A DNA stretch of 41,987 nucleotides from Sphingomonas sp. 32-66-10 (GTDB taxonomy: Bacteria > Pseudomonadota > Alphaproteobacteria > Sphingomonadales > Sphingomonadaceae). Positions 29,213 to 36,839 of the stretch are shown here, piece after piece (positions within the stretch are counted from its first letter, which is position 1; every line of letters begins with the position of its first letter). Made by a program: the position numbers and the translations under genes. Location of the stretch: the NCBI GenBank assembly GCA_002280565.1, contig NCEF01000010.1:83660-125646 (forward strand), written 5' to 3'. The notes beneath the pieces are model-generated. The model ran no database searches. It was not told where the DNA came from and was given only the letters and a program-made list of their open reading frames with translations.

Positions 29213-29505
29213 TAGCGCGAGAGATACCAGGCGGCAAAGGCAAGGACTGCACCCAGCGCGATCGCGACCTTGAGTTTGGGATTTCGGGTCGACGCGCGCT
29301 CGCGGCCCATGCTGTCGAGGTCGAACCAGTAGTGCGCCGGATGCGCTTCGCGGATGACGCCGCTCGCGCGCAGCCGGTCGAACGCCGCGCGCTCCGCCGG
29401 GCCGGGCGCATATTCGATCGCGGTCCCAGGCGAAATCGCGCGGTGCTCGGCGAAATGGCGCTGGACGCGAAACTGGCCAAGGTCGGATGCGCCGTTGAGC
29501 GGCAT
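29209..29505 (-). CDS. Small C-tail membrane protein, paralogue of 30845-31159
   Basis: The 98-residue protein is aligned with the gene at 30845-31159: both have EHRAI/EHAI SP-T-I-Y-P near residue 20-35, a DRLRASGVIRE or DKLIAQRVIRR segment, YWFDL or YWLDL, a basic stretch and a single C-terminal membrane helix with a terminal Tyr or Gly. ATG 29505 follows GGAGA on the minus strand; an upstream frame to 29631 lacks similarity and would overlap the divergent reductase start. The soluble part looks like a small winged-helix-like or helical domain; function unknown. Confidence 0.7.
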
Positions 29506-29629
29506 GATGTGCGGGTCTCCGTTGAAGCGCCCATAGTCGGGGAGCGCGCGGCTGGTTTCAAGTCCGCCGCCCCGCTTCCCAATGTTTCGAAACCACGGTA
29601 CGCTCGGGCAAAAGCTGAGAGAGGATGGC

Positions 29630-30799
29630 ATGACCCGCGATTTCGATCTGATCGTCTATGGCGCAACCGGCTTCACCGGGCGGCTTGTCGCCGAGTATCT
29701 GGCCCAGCGTTACGGTGATGGATCGCTGCGCTGGGCGATGGCGGGCCGCTCGCTGACCAAGCTCGAACAGGTCCGCGACGAGATTGGCGCGCCCGCTGAC
29801 ACGCCGCTTCTCACCGCCAATGCCGACGATCCCGCCGCGCTGCGCGCGCTGACCGCGCGGGCGACCGTCGTGCTGACCACCGTCGGCCCCTATCAGCTCT
29901 ACGGCGATGATCTGGTCGCGGCGTGCGTCGAGACGGGTACGGCCTATGTCGATCTGTGCGGCGAGCCCAACTGGATGCACGATGTGATCGCGCGGCATCA
30001 GGATGCAGCGAAGGCAAGCGGCGCGCGCATCGTGCTGTCGTGCGGGTTCGATTCGATCCCCTTCGACCTGGGCGTGTGGACCGTCGAGCAGGCCGCGATC
30101 ACCAAATGGGGCCGCCCGGCCCCGCGCGTGAAGGGTCGCGTGCGCAAGATGCAGGGCACCTTCTCCGGCGGCACCTTCGCCAGTGGCAAGGCCACCGCTG
30201 CGGCGGCGGCCAAGAACCCGGCGGTGTTCAAGGTGCTGCTCGATCCGTTCGCGCTCACCCCTGGCTTCACCGGACCGGACCAGCCCAAGCGGATGATGCC
30301 CGAATATGACGAAGCCGTGGGCGGCTGGGTTGCGCCGTTCGTGATGGCGGTGATCAACACCAAGAATGTCCACCGCACCAACTTCCTCGCCGGCCACCCC
30401 TATGGCACCGACTTCCGCTATGACGAGATGATGGTTGCCCCGGGGCTAGGCGACATCGGCAAGGCTGCGGCCGAGGCGATTTCCAAGATGAACCCGATGA
30501 ATGCCGACAAGGGACCCGCTCCAGGTGAAGGTCCATCGAAGGAAGAGCGCGAGGCGGGGTTCTACGAAATCGACTTCATCGCGGAGATGCCGACCGGGGA
30601 GTCGCTGACCTGCACCGTCACCGGCGACCGTGACCCCGGCTATGGCTCGACGTCGAAGATGATCGCCGAGGCGGCGCTGTGCCTGATCCGCGACGTCGCG
30701 GGCGACGGCGGTGTGTGGACGGCGGGCGCACTGATGGCCGACCCGCTGAAGGCCCGGCTGGAGGCGAATGCGGGGCTGAAATTCGTGGTGAAGCCCTAA
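29630..30799 (+). CDS. Saccharopine-dehydrogenase-like reductase (trans-acting enoyl reductase type)
   Basis: The 389-residue protein begins with the NAD(P)-binding fold DLIVYGATGFTGRLVAEYLA and continues VVLTTVGPYQLYGDDLV and YVDLCGEPNWMHDVI, as in the saccharopine dehydrogenase-like family that also includes mycobacterial trans-acting enoyl reductases. GTFSGGTFASGKATAAAA is conserved in this group. The substrate is unknown and the name does not imply lysine metabolism. ATG 29630 has AGAGAGGA at good spacing. It lies between two paralogous small membrane-protein genes on the opposite strand. Confidence 0.88.
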   Translation: MTRDFDLIVYGATGFTGRLVAEYLAQRYGDGSLRWAMAGRSLTKLEQVRDEIGAPADTPLLTANADDPAALRALTARATVVLTTVGPYQLYGDDLVAACVETGTAYVDLCGEPNWMHDVIARHQDAAKASGARIVLSCGFDSIPFDLGVWTVEQAAITKWGRPAPRVKGRVRKMQGTFSGGTFASGKATAAAAAKNPAVFKVLLDPFALTPGFTGPDQPKRMMPEYDEAVGGWVAPFVMAVINTKNVHRTNFLAGHPYGTDFRYDEMMVAPGLGDIGKAAAEAISKMNPMNADKGPAPGEGPSKEEREAGFYEIDFIAEMPTGESLTCTVTGDRDPGYGSTSKMIAEAALCLIRDVAGDGGVWTAGALMADPLKARLEANAGLKFVVKP

Positions 30800-30810
30800 C
30801 CGACAGGTCG

Positions 30811-30840
30811 CTAATCCTCCCCCGCCAGGGGGAGGATTAG
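30811..30840. terminator. Long hairpin between convergent genes
   Basis: A perfect 13-bp stem CTAATCCTCCCCC (30811-30823) and GGGGGAGGATTAG (30828-30840) with loop GCCA separates the reductase and the small membrane protein. It has no T-run. The core repeats that at 11068-11094, so it is either a bidirectional terminator or a dispersed palindrome. Confidence 0.6.
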
Positions 30841-30844
30841 GTCG

Positions 30845-31159
30845 TCACCCTACGTAGAAGAAGGTCATCAGCACCAGCGCCAGCACGACTGACACGGCGA
30901 TCAGGACCGGCGCACGCTGGCGGCGGCGATGCGCGATCACCGCATCGTGCGCGCGCAGGTCGAGCCAGTAATAGCCCTGCCCCTCGCGCCGGATCACGCG
31001 TTGCGCGATCAGTTTGTCGAACACCGGCTTTAGCTCGGCGGGCGGGGTATAGAGGATCGTGCTGAGCGGGGTGATCGCGTGCTCGGCACAGAAATGGTCG
31101 ACGATGCGCCGGCGCCCGCGCGCGAACTTCGTGATCGGGACTGATTCAACGACCGCCAT
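30845..31159 (-). CDS. Small C-tail membrane protein, paralogue of 29209-29505
   Basis: The 104-residue protein has an N-terminal soluble region with VDHFCAEHAITPLSTILYTP, FDKLIAQRVIRREGQGYYW and LDLRAHDAV, followed by a basic stretch (AHRRRQRAP) and a membrane helix LIAVSVVLALVLMTFFYV. The pattern matches the protein at 29209-29505, placing both in one small family. Its start is 131 nt from the rnr stop, with the paired repeat between. Function unknown; orientation is probably inside-facing with a tail anchor. Confidence 0.72.
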   Translation of the reverse strand: MAVVESVPITKFARGRRRIVDHFCAEHAITPLSTILYTPPAELKPVFDKLIAQRVIRREGQGYYWLDLRAHDAVIAHRRRQRAPVLIAVSVVLALVLMTFFYVG

Positions 31160-31162
31160 GCC

Positions 31163-31292
31163 AAACCCCCTTCGTCACCCCGGTCTCTTGCCGGGGGCCA
31201 CCGCGACGCGAGCTCAAACCTTGAGCCGCGTGCGATGCGCTTGCCGCACAGCGGACCCCGGAACAAGTCCGGGGTGACACGAAGAGGGGTTT
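31163..31292. repeat. Paired palindromic repeat (BIME-like), copy 2
   Basis: Arms at 31163-31197 and 31256-31292 are imperfect inverted copies: AAACCCC, CTTCGT and CACCCCGG on the left recur in order in the complement of the right arm, with a spacer of 58 nt. Each arm holds a smaller palindrome such as CCCCGGAACAAGTCCGGGG. The right arm touches the rnr stop codon, so the element may serve as the rnr terminator. It has the same plan as 1172-1273 with different core sequence. Confidence 0.65.
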
Positions 31293-33561
31293 AGCGCTTG
31301 CGCCCCTGATGCTTGATGTTCGCCGGACGCCCGCGCCGCTTGAGCGGACGTGGCGGGCCGGACTTGCGGCGCTCGCCATCGGGACGCGGCCCTGACCCGC
31401 TGCCCTTGCCGTCGGGCAGTTCGAAGCGCAGCGCGCCCGACACCGGGTTCGCCTCGACCAGCTTCAATTGCAGCCGCTGGCCCAGCGCGAATTCCGCGCC
31501 CGTATCCTCGCCGACCAGCCGCTGCCCCGCCTCGTCATAGCGGAAATATTCGCGGCCTAGGTCGCGCGCCGGGACCAGCCCGTCGCCGCCAATGCCATCA
31601 ACCGTCGCGAAGAAGCCGAAGCTCTGCACCCCCGTGATCCGCGCATCGAGCACCTCGCCGACATGGCTCGCCAGATAGGCGGCGACATAGCGGTCGATCG
31701 TGTCGCGCTCGGCCTCCATCGCGCGGCGTTCGAGCTTGCTGATCAGCTCGCCGGTCCGCTCCATGTCCTTGTCGGCCGGCAGCTCGCCCCCCGGCCCGAG
31801 CTTGAACGCCTCGGTCAGCGCGCGATGGACGACGAGGTCGGCATAGCGGCGGATCGGCGAGGTGAAGTGCGCATAGCTGCCCAGCGCCAGCCCGAAATGC
31901 CCGGCATTCTGCGGGCCATAATAGGCCTGGGTCTGCGTCCGCAGCACCTGGGTCATGACCTCGGCGTGATAGTCGGCCTCCTTGGTCCGCGCGATGACAT
32001 GGTTGAACGTCTTGGGCCGGATCACCTGCCCCAGCGCGAATTCGACATCGAGCGTCTTGAGATACTCCTTGAGCGCGACCAGCTTCTCGCGGCTGGGCGG
32101 CTCGTGGATGCGGTACATGACCGGCGCCTTCTTCTTCTCCAGCGCCTTGGCCGCCGCGACGTTGGCGGCGATCATGTAATCCTCGATCAGCTTGTGCGCA
32201 TCGAGCCGCTCGCGCGGCGCGACCGAGAGGATGCGCCCCTTTTCGTCGAGCACGATGCGCCGTTCGGGCAGGTCGAGGTCGAGCGGCTCGCGCTTCGCCC
32301 GCGCCTTGTTGAGCGCGGCCCAGCAGTCCCACAGGGGGAGGAGGATGGGCAACAAGTCCCCCTCCCGCTCCGCGGGAGGGGAGTCTGCGGCATCGATCGC
32401 CGCCTGCGCATCCTCATACGCAATGTTCGCCGCCAGCTTCACCACCGCGCGGCTGAACCGCCAGTCCTTGATCTCGCCATCGGCGGAAATCCGCATATGG
32501 CACGCCAGCGCCGCGCGTTCGACGCCCTCCTTCAGCGAACACACATCCGCCGAGAGCACCTCGGGCAGCATCGGCACCACGCGATCGGGGAAATAGACGC
32601 TGTTCCCCCGCTTGCGCGCCTCGCGGTCGAGCAGCGATCCGGGACGGACGTAAAAGCTGACATCGGCAATCGCGACGATCGCCTTCCACCCACCTTCGTT
32701 GGTCGGATCATCGTCCGGCGTCGCCCAGACGGCATCGTCATGGTCGCGCGCATCGGCGGGATCGATCGCGACGATCGGCAGGTCGCGCAGGTCTTCGCGC
32801 CCCTCACCCAATGGCTGCTTCGCCACCCGCTCGGCCTCGGTCAGCAGCTCTTCGGAGAAGATGTGCGGGATTTCATGCTTGTGGATCGCGATCAGTGAGA
32901 AGCTGCGCGGCGCGAACGGGTCGCCGAGGATTTCGGTCACCTTGGCGAACAGCCGTGGCCCCTTCCCGCTCACTTCGGCCATGACCAGATCGCCCGGCTC
33001 GGCACCGTTGCGGTCGGAGATGACGGGGCTGGTGCGCTCCTTCTTGTCCAGGCCCTGCAGATACAGCCGCCCGCCCTCTTCATGGACGACGCCCAGCACC
33101 GCCGCGTCACCCTTGGCGAGCTTCTTCATCGGGTGGGCGATCCAGCCCTTCCCGGCCTCTTCGGTCCGCGCAAGGATGCGGTCGCCCACGCCCAGCGCGC
33201 CGCCCGGCCCGCGCTTCTCGCGCACGCGCAGCCGTGGCACCGGGATGCCCTCGGCCTCCCAACGTTCGGGCACGGCCCAGACGGTGTCGCCATCGGCCTC
33301 GACGATGCGCAGCACGGTCACCTTGGGCACGCCGCCCATCTTGTGAAACGCGCGGCCGGGGGCGACGTCGATCAGCCCCTCGTCGCTCATGTCCTTAAGC
33401 AGCGCCTTGAGCGCGATCTTTTCCTGCGCCGACAGGCCAAATGCGCGCGCGATTTCACGCTTTCCTGCGGCCTGCTCCGACGAGGTGATGAAATCGATGA
33501 TCTGTTGGCGGGTCGGCAGGCCCGGAACGGGCTTCGACTTTGCGTTTTTCTGTTTTGCCAT
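31291..33561 (-). CDS. rnr: Ribonuclease R
   Basis: RNase R is a processive 3'-5' exoribonuclease that degrades structured RNA. The 756-residue protein has an N-terminal helical/winged region (GLPTRQQIIDFI), cold-shock domains, the RNB catalytic block with IVAIDPADARDHDDAVW (aspartates for metal binding) and YFPDRVVPMLPEVLS, the AHFTSPIRRYADLVVHR motif, and a C-terminal S1 domain ending in a basic tail. ATG 33561 (MAKQKNAKSK) is chosen; an in-frame ATG at 33636 adds a cysteine-rich tail unlike relatives. A GC-rich palindrome at 32359-32381 encodes part of an insert in the RNB domain (near DSPPAEREGDLL). A BIME-like repeat follows the stop. Confidence 0.95.
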   Translation of the reverse strand: MAKQKNAKSKPVPGLPTRQQIIDFITSSEQAAGKREIARAFGLSAQEKIALKALLKDMSDEGLIDVAPGRAFHKMGGVPKVTVLRIVEADGDTVWAVPERWEAEGIPVPRLRVREKRGPGGALGVGDRILARTEEAGKGWIAHPMKKLAKGDAAVLGVVHEEGGRLYLQGLDKKERTSPVISDRNGAEPGDLVMAEVSGKGPRLFAKVTEILGDPFAPRSFSLIAIHKHEIPHIFSEELLTEAERVAKQPLGEGREDLRDLPIVAIDPADARDHDDAVWATPDDDPTNEGGWKAIVAIADVSFYVRPGSLLDREARKRGNSVYFPDRVVPMLPEVLSADVCSLKEGVERAALACHMRISADGEIKDWRFSRAVVKLAANIAYEDAQAAIDAADSPPAEREGDLLPILLPLWDCWAALNKARAKREPLDLDLPERRIVLDEKGRILSVAPRERLDAHKLIEDYMIAANVAAAKALEKKKAPVMYRIHEPPSREKLVALKEYLKTLDVEFALGQVIRPKTFNHVIARTKEADYHAEVMTQVLRTQTQAYYGPQNAGHFGLALGSYAHFTSPIRRYADLVVHRALTEAFKLGPGGELPADKDMERTGELISKLERRAMEAERDTIDRYVAAYLASHVGEVLDARITGVQSFGFFATVDGIGGDGLVPARDLGREYFRYDEAGQRLVGEDTGAEFALGQRLQLKLVEANPVSGALRFELPDGKGSGSGPRPDGERRKSGPPRPLKRRGRPANIKHQGRKR
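32359..32381. repeat. Palindrome inside the rnr coding region
   Basis: A perfect 10-bp stem CCCCTCCCGC (32359-32368) and GCGGGAGGGG (32372-32381) with loop TCC lies in frame inside rnr, encoding part of the segment DSPPAEREGD. The CCCCTCCC core is the same as in the terminator at 18341-18366. It looks like a dispersed palindromic element tolerated in a surface loop. Confidence 0.6.
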
Positions 33562-33691
33562 TGGCGGCCAACATAGTCCTTCGCCGCAGCAAAACCAAAT
33601 GCGTCGCAGAAAATACCCGCCGGCTGCGACCCGCACAGGCGTGGCACTCCTATGATCGGATCAGTCCCTTTCCGCCCCGGGAGCCACGCCG

Positions 33692-34396
33692 ATGCGCCTC
33701 AATCGCCGCCACCTGTTCGCCGCTGTCGCCGCCGGCGGTGCTGCGCTTGCCACCCGCCCCCTGATCGCGTCCGAGGGCGGACATGCCGCGTCGACGATCA
33801 CCCCGGAAGCCGCGCTGGCGACCCTCAAAAAGGGCAATCAGGCGTTCACCATGGGCCGTGCGTTCAACTATGGCCTCAATGACGGCCAGCGCCGCGCCTT
33901 TCTGGCGGGGCAGCGCCCATTCGCGACGATCGTCTGCTGCTCCGACAGCCGCGCCGCGCCCGAACAGATTTTCGAGACCGGCGTTGGCCAGCTATTCGTC
34001 GTGCGTAATGCGGGCAGCACCGTCGCCAACGCCCAGGCAATGGGCAGCATCGAATATTCGATCGTCCATCTCGGCGTGCCGCTGATCGTGGTGCTCGGCC
34101 ATTCGGCCTGCGGCGCGGTCAAGGCCGCGATCGAGGTGGTGGACAAGAACGCAAAATTGCCCGGCAGCCTCGGCGCGATGGTCGAACCGATCGTCCCGGC
34201 GGTGCATACCGCGCACAATGTCCCGGGCGATCTGGTCGAAAATTCGATCCGCGAAAATGTCCGCCACGTCGTGCATGACCTGCGCGCGCCGAGCCAGCGC
34301 CTGATCGCCGCACCGCGCCGTTCGGGCAAGCTCAAGATCGTCGGCGCGGAATATCACCTCGCCTCGGGCATCGTGGAGTTTTTCGACGTCGAATAA
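33692..34396 (+). CDS. Beta-carbonic anhydrase, exported
   Basis: The 234-residue enzyme hydrates CO2 to bicarbonate. Zinc ligands are visible: C83 (CCSDSR, with the D85-R87 dyad), H137 and C140 (VVLGHSACGAVKAA). The N-terminus MRLNRRHLFAAVAAGGAALA has a twin-arginine-like pattern, so export to the periplasm, perhaps folded with zinc, is likely. ATG 33692 gives this start. It may serve pH control or CO2 capture across the envelope. It is 131 nt from the divergent rnr start; no partner transporter is adjacent. Confidence 0.93.
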   Translation: MRLNRRHLFAAVAAGGAALATRPLIASEGGHAASTITPEAALATLKKGNQAFTMGRAFNYGLNDGQRRAFLAGQRPFATIVCCSDSRAAPEQIFETGVGQLFVVRNAGSTVANAQAMGSIEYSIVHLGVPLIVVLGHSACGAVKAAIEVVDKNAKLPGSLGAMVEPIVPAVHTAHNVPGDLVENSIRENVRHVVHDLRAPSQRLIAAPRRSGKLKIVGAEYHLASGIVEFFDVE

Positions 34397-34416
34397 CGCT
34401 GCGGGCGTCGGATTGG

Positions 34417-35349
34417 TTATTCAGTCGCGCGGCGCACCGCGACGATCTGGGGTCCATCCGGCCAGCTTTGCCAACGCAGCGCGGCCAACAATTCGGAACG
34501 CAACGCCTGTGCCTCAGCGGCCTTTTGCTGCGCACGCAGCGCATGGATCAGTCCGATCGTCGCGCGAAGGCGAAAGCGGGAAATGATAATCGGATCGGGC
34601 TGCGCCGCCAGAAACTGTCGGAACCGCCGCTCGGCACCCGCGGCATCGCCCGCACGCATCGCCGCTTCAGCCGCGTTGAGATCGGCGTCCACCGCCGGAT
34701 CGACCGTAGCCGCCAGCGTGAAGGCCGTCCGCACCACCGTGCGCAGCGCCCAACTCCGGTCCCGGTACAGCTGCACCTCACGCGCCTGCACATCCCGTCC
34801 CGCTGCCCGCAGACGGAACGATGTCGCAATCTCCATCGCACCCATGGCCAGCGCGTGTGCCTCATCATGCCGCCCGATCACGGTCAGTCGCCGGATGGTA
34901 TCGTTCAAATAGCCATTGGCGAATGGCTCCAGTCCCGCTTCGAGCCGATCCACCGGACTGCGACCGCGCTGGACGCTGATCGCAGCACTCCAGGTCGCGC
35001 GGGTCGTGGCCACGGTCGGCCCCTTCAGGCGTTCCTCGAACCGGACTGCTTCAGCCGTTACTGACCGCGCCGTCGCGCGCAGATCAGCGCTCCGCGTCGG
35101 GATTTGCCCGGCGCCCTCATACATCGCCGCGATTGCCTCATCGATCCGGCCCTGCTTTTCGAGGTTCGCTGCCAGCTCGCGCCATGTTTCAAAGCGCCCG
35201 GCATCCAGATCCATTTCCGCCTCGGCCATACGCTCCGGATCGGCCAGAGCCTTGCGCAATGCGCGCTCTTCCTTGCGCAACGCCGCCGGCGATTGGGCAA
35301 AGCCCGTCATCGGCACAACGAGGAGCAAGATTACAGCCAGGATGCGCAT
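34417..35349 (-). CDS. Periplasmic helical-repeat protein of unknown function
   Basis: The 310-residue product has a signal peptide (MRILAVILLLVVPMTGFAQ) and an almost wholly helical mature part. Alanine-rich helix pairs such as LAANLEKQGRIDEAIAAMYE and ALRAQQKAAEAQALRSELLA resemble tetratricopeptide-like repeats. No enzymatic motif is seen. Start ATG 35349 is preferred because it places the signal at the N-terminus; ATG 35385 would add 12 residues. It converges on carbonic anhydrase with a 20-nt gap and is divergent from glpD. Confidence 0.72.
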   Translation of the reverse strand: MRILAVILLLVVPMTGFAQSPAALRKEERALRKALADPERMAEAEMDLDAGRFETWRELAANLEKQGRIDEAIAAMYEGAGQIPTRSADLRATARSVTAEAVRFEERLKGPTVATTRATWSAAISVQRGRSPVDRLEAGLEPFANGYLNDTIRRLTVIGRHDEAHALAMGAMEIATSFRLRAAGRDVQAREVQLYRDRSWALRTVVRTAFTLAATVDPAVDADLNAAEAAMRAGDAAGAERRFRQFLAAQPDPIIISRFRLRATIGLIHALRAQQKAAEAQALRSELLAALRWQSWPDGPQIVAVRRATE

Positions 35350-35414
35350 GGCGGCCAGTTGAGCGCCACGGCAGCGCGCGGTCAATCGACGAATGCTGAC
35401 GCACCCGCTACCCT

Positions 35415-36554
35415 ATGCCAATGACCCATGATCTGCTCATCATCGGCGGCGGCATCAATGGCTGCGCGATCGCACGCGAAGCGGCGCTGCTGGGGTTTAA
35501 GGTGCTGCTGGTGGAGCGTGAAACGCTCGCCGCGCATACGTCCTCCGCGTCGAGCAAGTTGATCCATGGCGGGCTGCGCTATCTGGAGACCTATGAATTC
35601 CGGCTGGTGCGTGAGGCGCTGGTCGAGCGCGAGCGGATGCTGGCGACGGGGCCGCATCTGATCCACCCGATGGCGTTCGTCCTGCCGCATGCCCATGCCG
35701 TGCGCCCACGCTGGATGGTGCGGGCGGGGCTTTATCTCTACGATCTGCTCGGCCTGGGCTCCTCGCTGCCGCGTTCGCGCGCGCTGCATCGCGACGACCC
35801 GCGCCTCGCCCCGCTGAACTCGGGGACCAGCGGCTTTCTCTATTGGGACGCGCAGGTCGACGATGCTGCACTGGTCCGCGCCAATGCGCGGGACGCGGCG
35901 GCGAACGGGGCCGAGATCGTCACCGGGGTCGCGGTGACGGAAGCGCAGCGGGACGAGGGGCGCTGGACCGTGACTCTGTCCGATGGGCGACAGGTCGAAG
36001 CCCGCGCGATCATCAATGCCGCCGGGCCGTGGGTTCGCGACCTGCTCGACACGCTCGGCGTCGCGACCACCAGCGGCCTGCGGCTGATCAAGGGCAGCCA
36101 CATCACCGTCCCGGCGCTGTGGGAGGGCGAGCATGCCTATATCCTGCAGCAACCCGACCGCCGCGTCGTCTTTGCCGCGCCATGGCAGGGGGAGACGATG
36201 ATCGGCACCACCGATGTGCCCGTCGCGCACCCCGGCGATGCAGGCATCGACGCGGATGAGGTCGCCTATCTCTGCGCCGCCGCCAATCGCTATTTCCGCC
36301 GCCAGATCGGTCCCGCAGACGTAACCGGCACCTGGTCCGGCATCCGTGCGCTATACGACAATGGCGCGGACGAGGCACGGACGGTGACCCGCGACTATCA
36401 TCTCGACCTCGATACCCGCGCCGCGCCGATCCTGTCGGTGTTCGGCGGCAAGATCACCACCGCCCGCGCGCTCGCCGAACATGCGCTGCGGTTGCTCGCG
36501 CCGCAGTTCGGCATTGCGGCCCGCCCGGTGACGCGTGACCGACGCCTGCCCTGA
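35415..36554 (+). CDS. glpD: Glycerol-3-phosphate dehydrogenase GlpD, lacking the C-terminal domain
   Basis: GlpD oxidises sn-glycerol 3-phosphate to dihydroxyacetone phosphate and passes electrons to quinone. Seen: FAD-binding LLIIGGGINGCAIAREAALL, SSASSKLIHGGLRYLE, AIINAAGPWVRDLL, KGSHITVPALW, WQGETMIGTTD and LSVFGGKITTARALAEHAL. The frame ends at residue 379, at a position corresponding to the start of the usual C-terminal domain; typical GlpD proteins are about 500 residues. Only 63 nt separate the stop from the next gene, so the missing domain has been deleted, not frameshifted. Activity and stability are uncertain. Start could be ATG 35415 or 35421; neither has a strong ribosome-binding site. 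No glpK or glpF is nearby. Confidence 0.88.
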   Translation: MPMTHDLLIIGGGINGCAIAREAALLGFKVLLVERETLAAHTSSASSKLIHGGLRYLETYEFRLVREALVERERMLATGPHLIHPMAFVLPHAHAVRPRWMVRAGLYLYDLLGLGSSLPRSRALHRDDPRLAPLNSGTSGFLYWDAQVDDAALVRANARDAAANGAEIVTGVAVTEAQRDEGRWTVTLSDGRQVEARAIINAAGPWVRDLLDTLGVATTSGLRLIKGSHITVPALWEGEHAYILQQPDRRVVFAAPWQGETMIGTTDVPVAHPGDAGIDADEVAYLCAAANRYFRRQIGPADVTGTWSGIRALYDNGADEARTVTRDYHLDLDTRAAPILSVFGGKITTARALAEHALRLLAPQFGIAARPVTRDRRLP

Positions 36555-36558
36555 CCAC

Positions 36559-36584
36559 GGACCTTTTCGCCGCTTGAAGCGCTT
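36559..36584 (+). promoter_or_regulatory. Possible EcfG-type (general stress) promoter
   Basis: GGACC at 36559-36563 and CGCTT at 36580-36584 are separated by 16 nt, close to the GGAAC-N16/17-CGTT pattern used by alphaproteobacterial EcfG sigma factors, with one mismatch in each box. It lies 33 nt before a small stress-type gene. Confidence 0.3.
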
Positions 36585-36617
36585 GATGTCAGTAACTTGG
36601 CAATCAGGAGACCGACT

Positions 36618-36797
36618 ATGAGCATCGAAGGAAAAGCGAAGGAAGCCGCCGGCTACGTCAAGGAAGAGCTCAACGAGCATCGCGATTCGCCTGAGGGCCA
36701 GAAGGCCGCCCAGGAAGGTCGCGATCTACGCAATGAGGGTCGGATGGAAGACGGCAAAATGCCGAAGACGACCGAACCCGGCACCGGCGCCAAGTAA
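36618..36797 (+). CDS. Small hydrophilic protein, possibly CsbD-like stress protein
   Basis: The 59-residue protein is very charged, opening MSIEGKAKEAAGYVKEELNE and ending in a Lys/Thr/Pro tail (PKTTEPGTGAK). The IEGKAKEAAG pattern resembles CsbD-like stress proteins, which are small and abundant in general stress regulons, but it lacks the usual W/Y-rich second half, so the family call is tentative. ATG 36618 follows AGGAGACC. A terminator hairpin at 36804-36829 follows directly. Confidence 0.65.
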   Translation: MSIEGKAKEAAGYVKEELNEHRDSPEGQKAAQEGRDLRNEGRMEDGKMPKTTEPGTGAK

Positions 36798-36803
36798 GTT
36801 CCA

Positions 36804-36829
36804 ACTGCCCCCGCTCCGGCGGGGGCAGT
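36804..36829. terminator. Hairpin terminator between the small stress gene and proS
   Basis: A perfect 11-bp stem ACTGCCCCCGC (36804-36814) and GCGGGGGCAGT (36819-36829) with loop TCCG lies seven bases after the stop of the small gene and before the convergent proS stop. A short T-rich stretch (CATTTCTG) follows on the plus strand. Confidence 0.7.
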
Positions 36830-36839
36830 CATTTCTGCC

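Noticed and set aside
36555-36617. A frameshifted remainder of glpD
   Set aside because: None of the three forward frames in the 63 nt resembles the missing domain, so it is deleted, not frameshifted.
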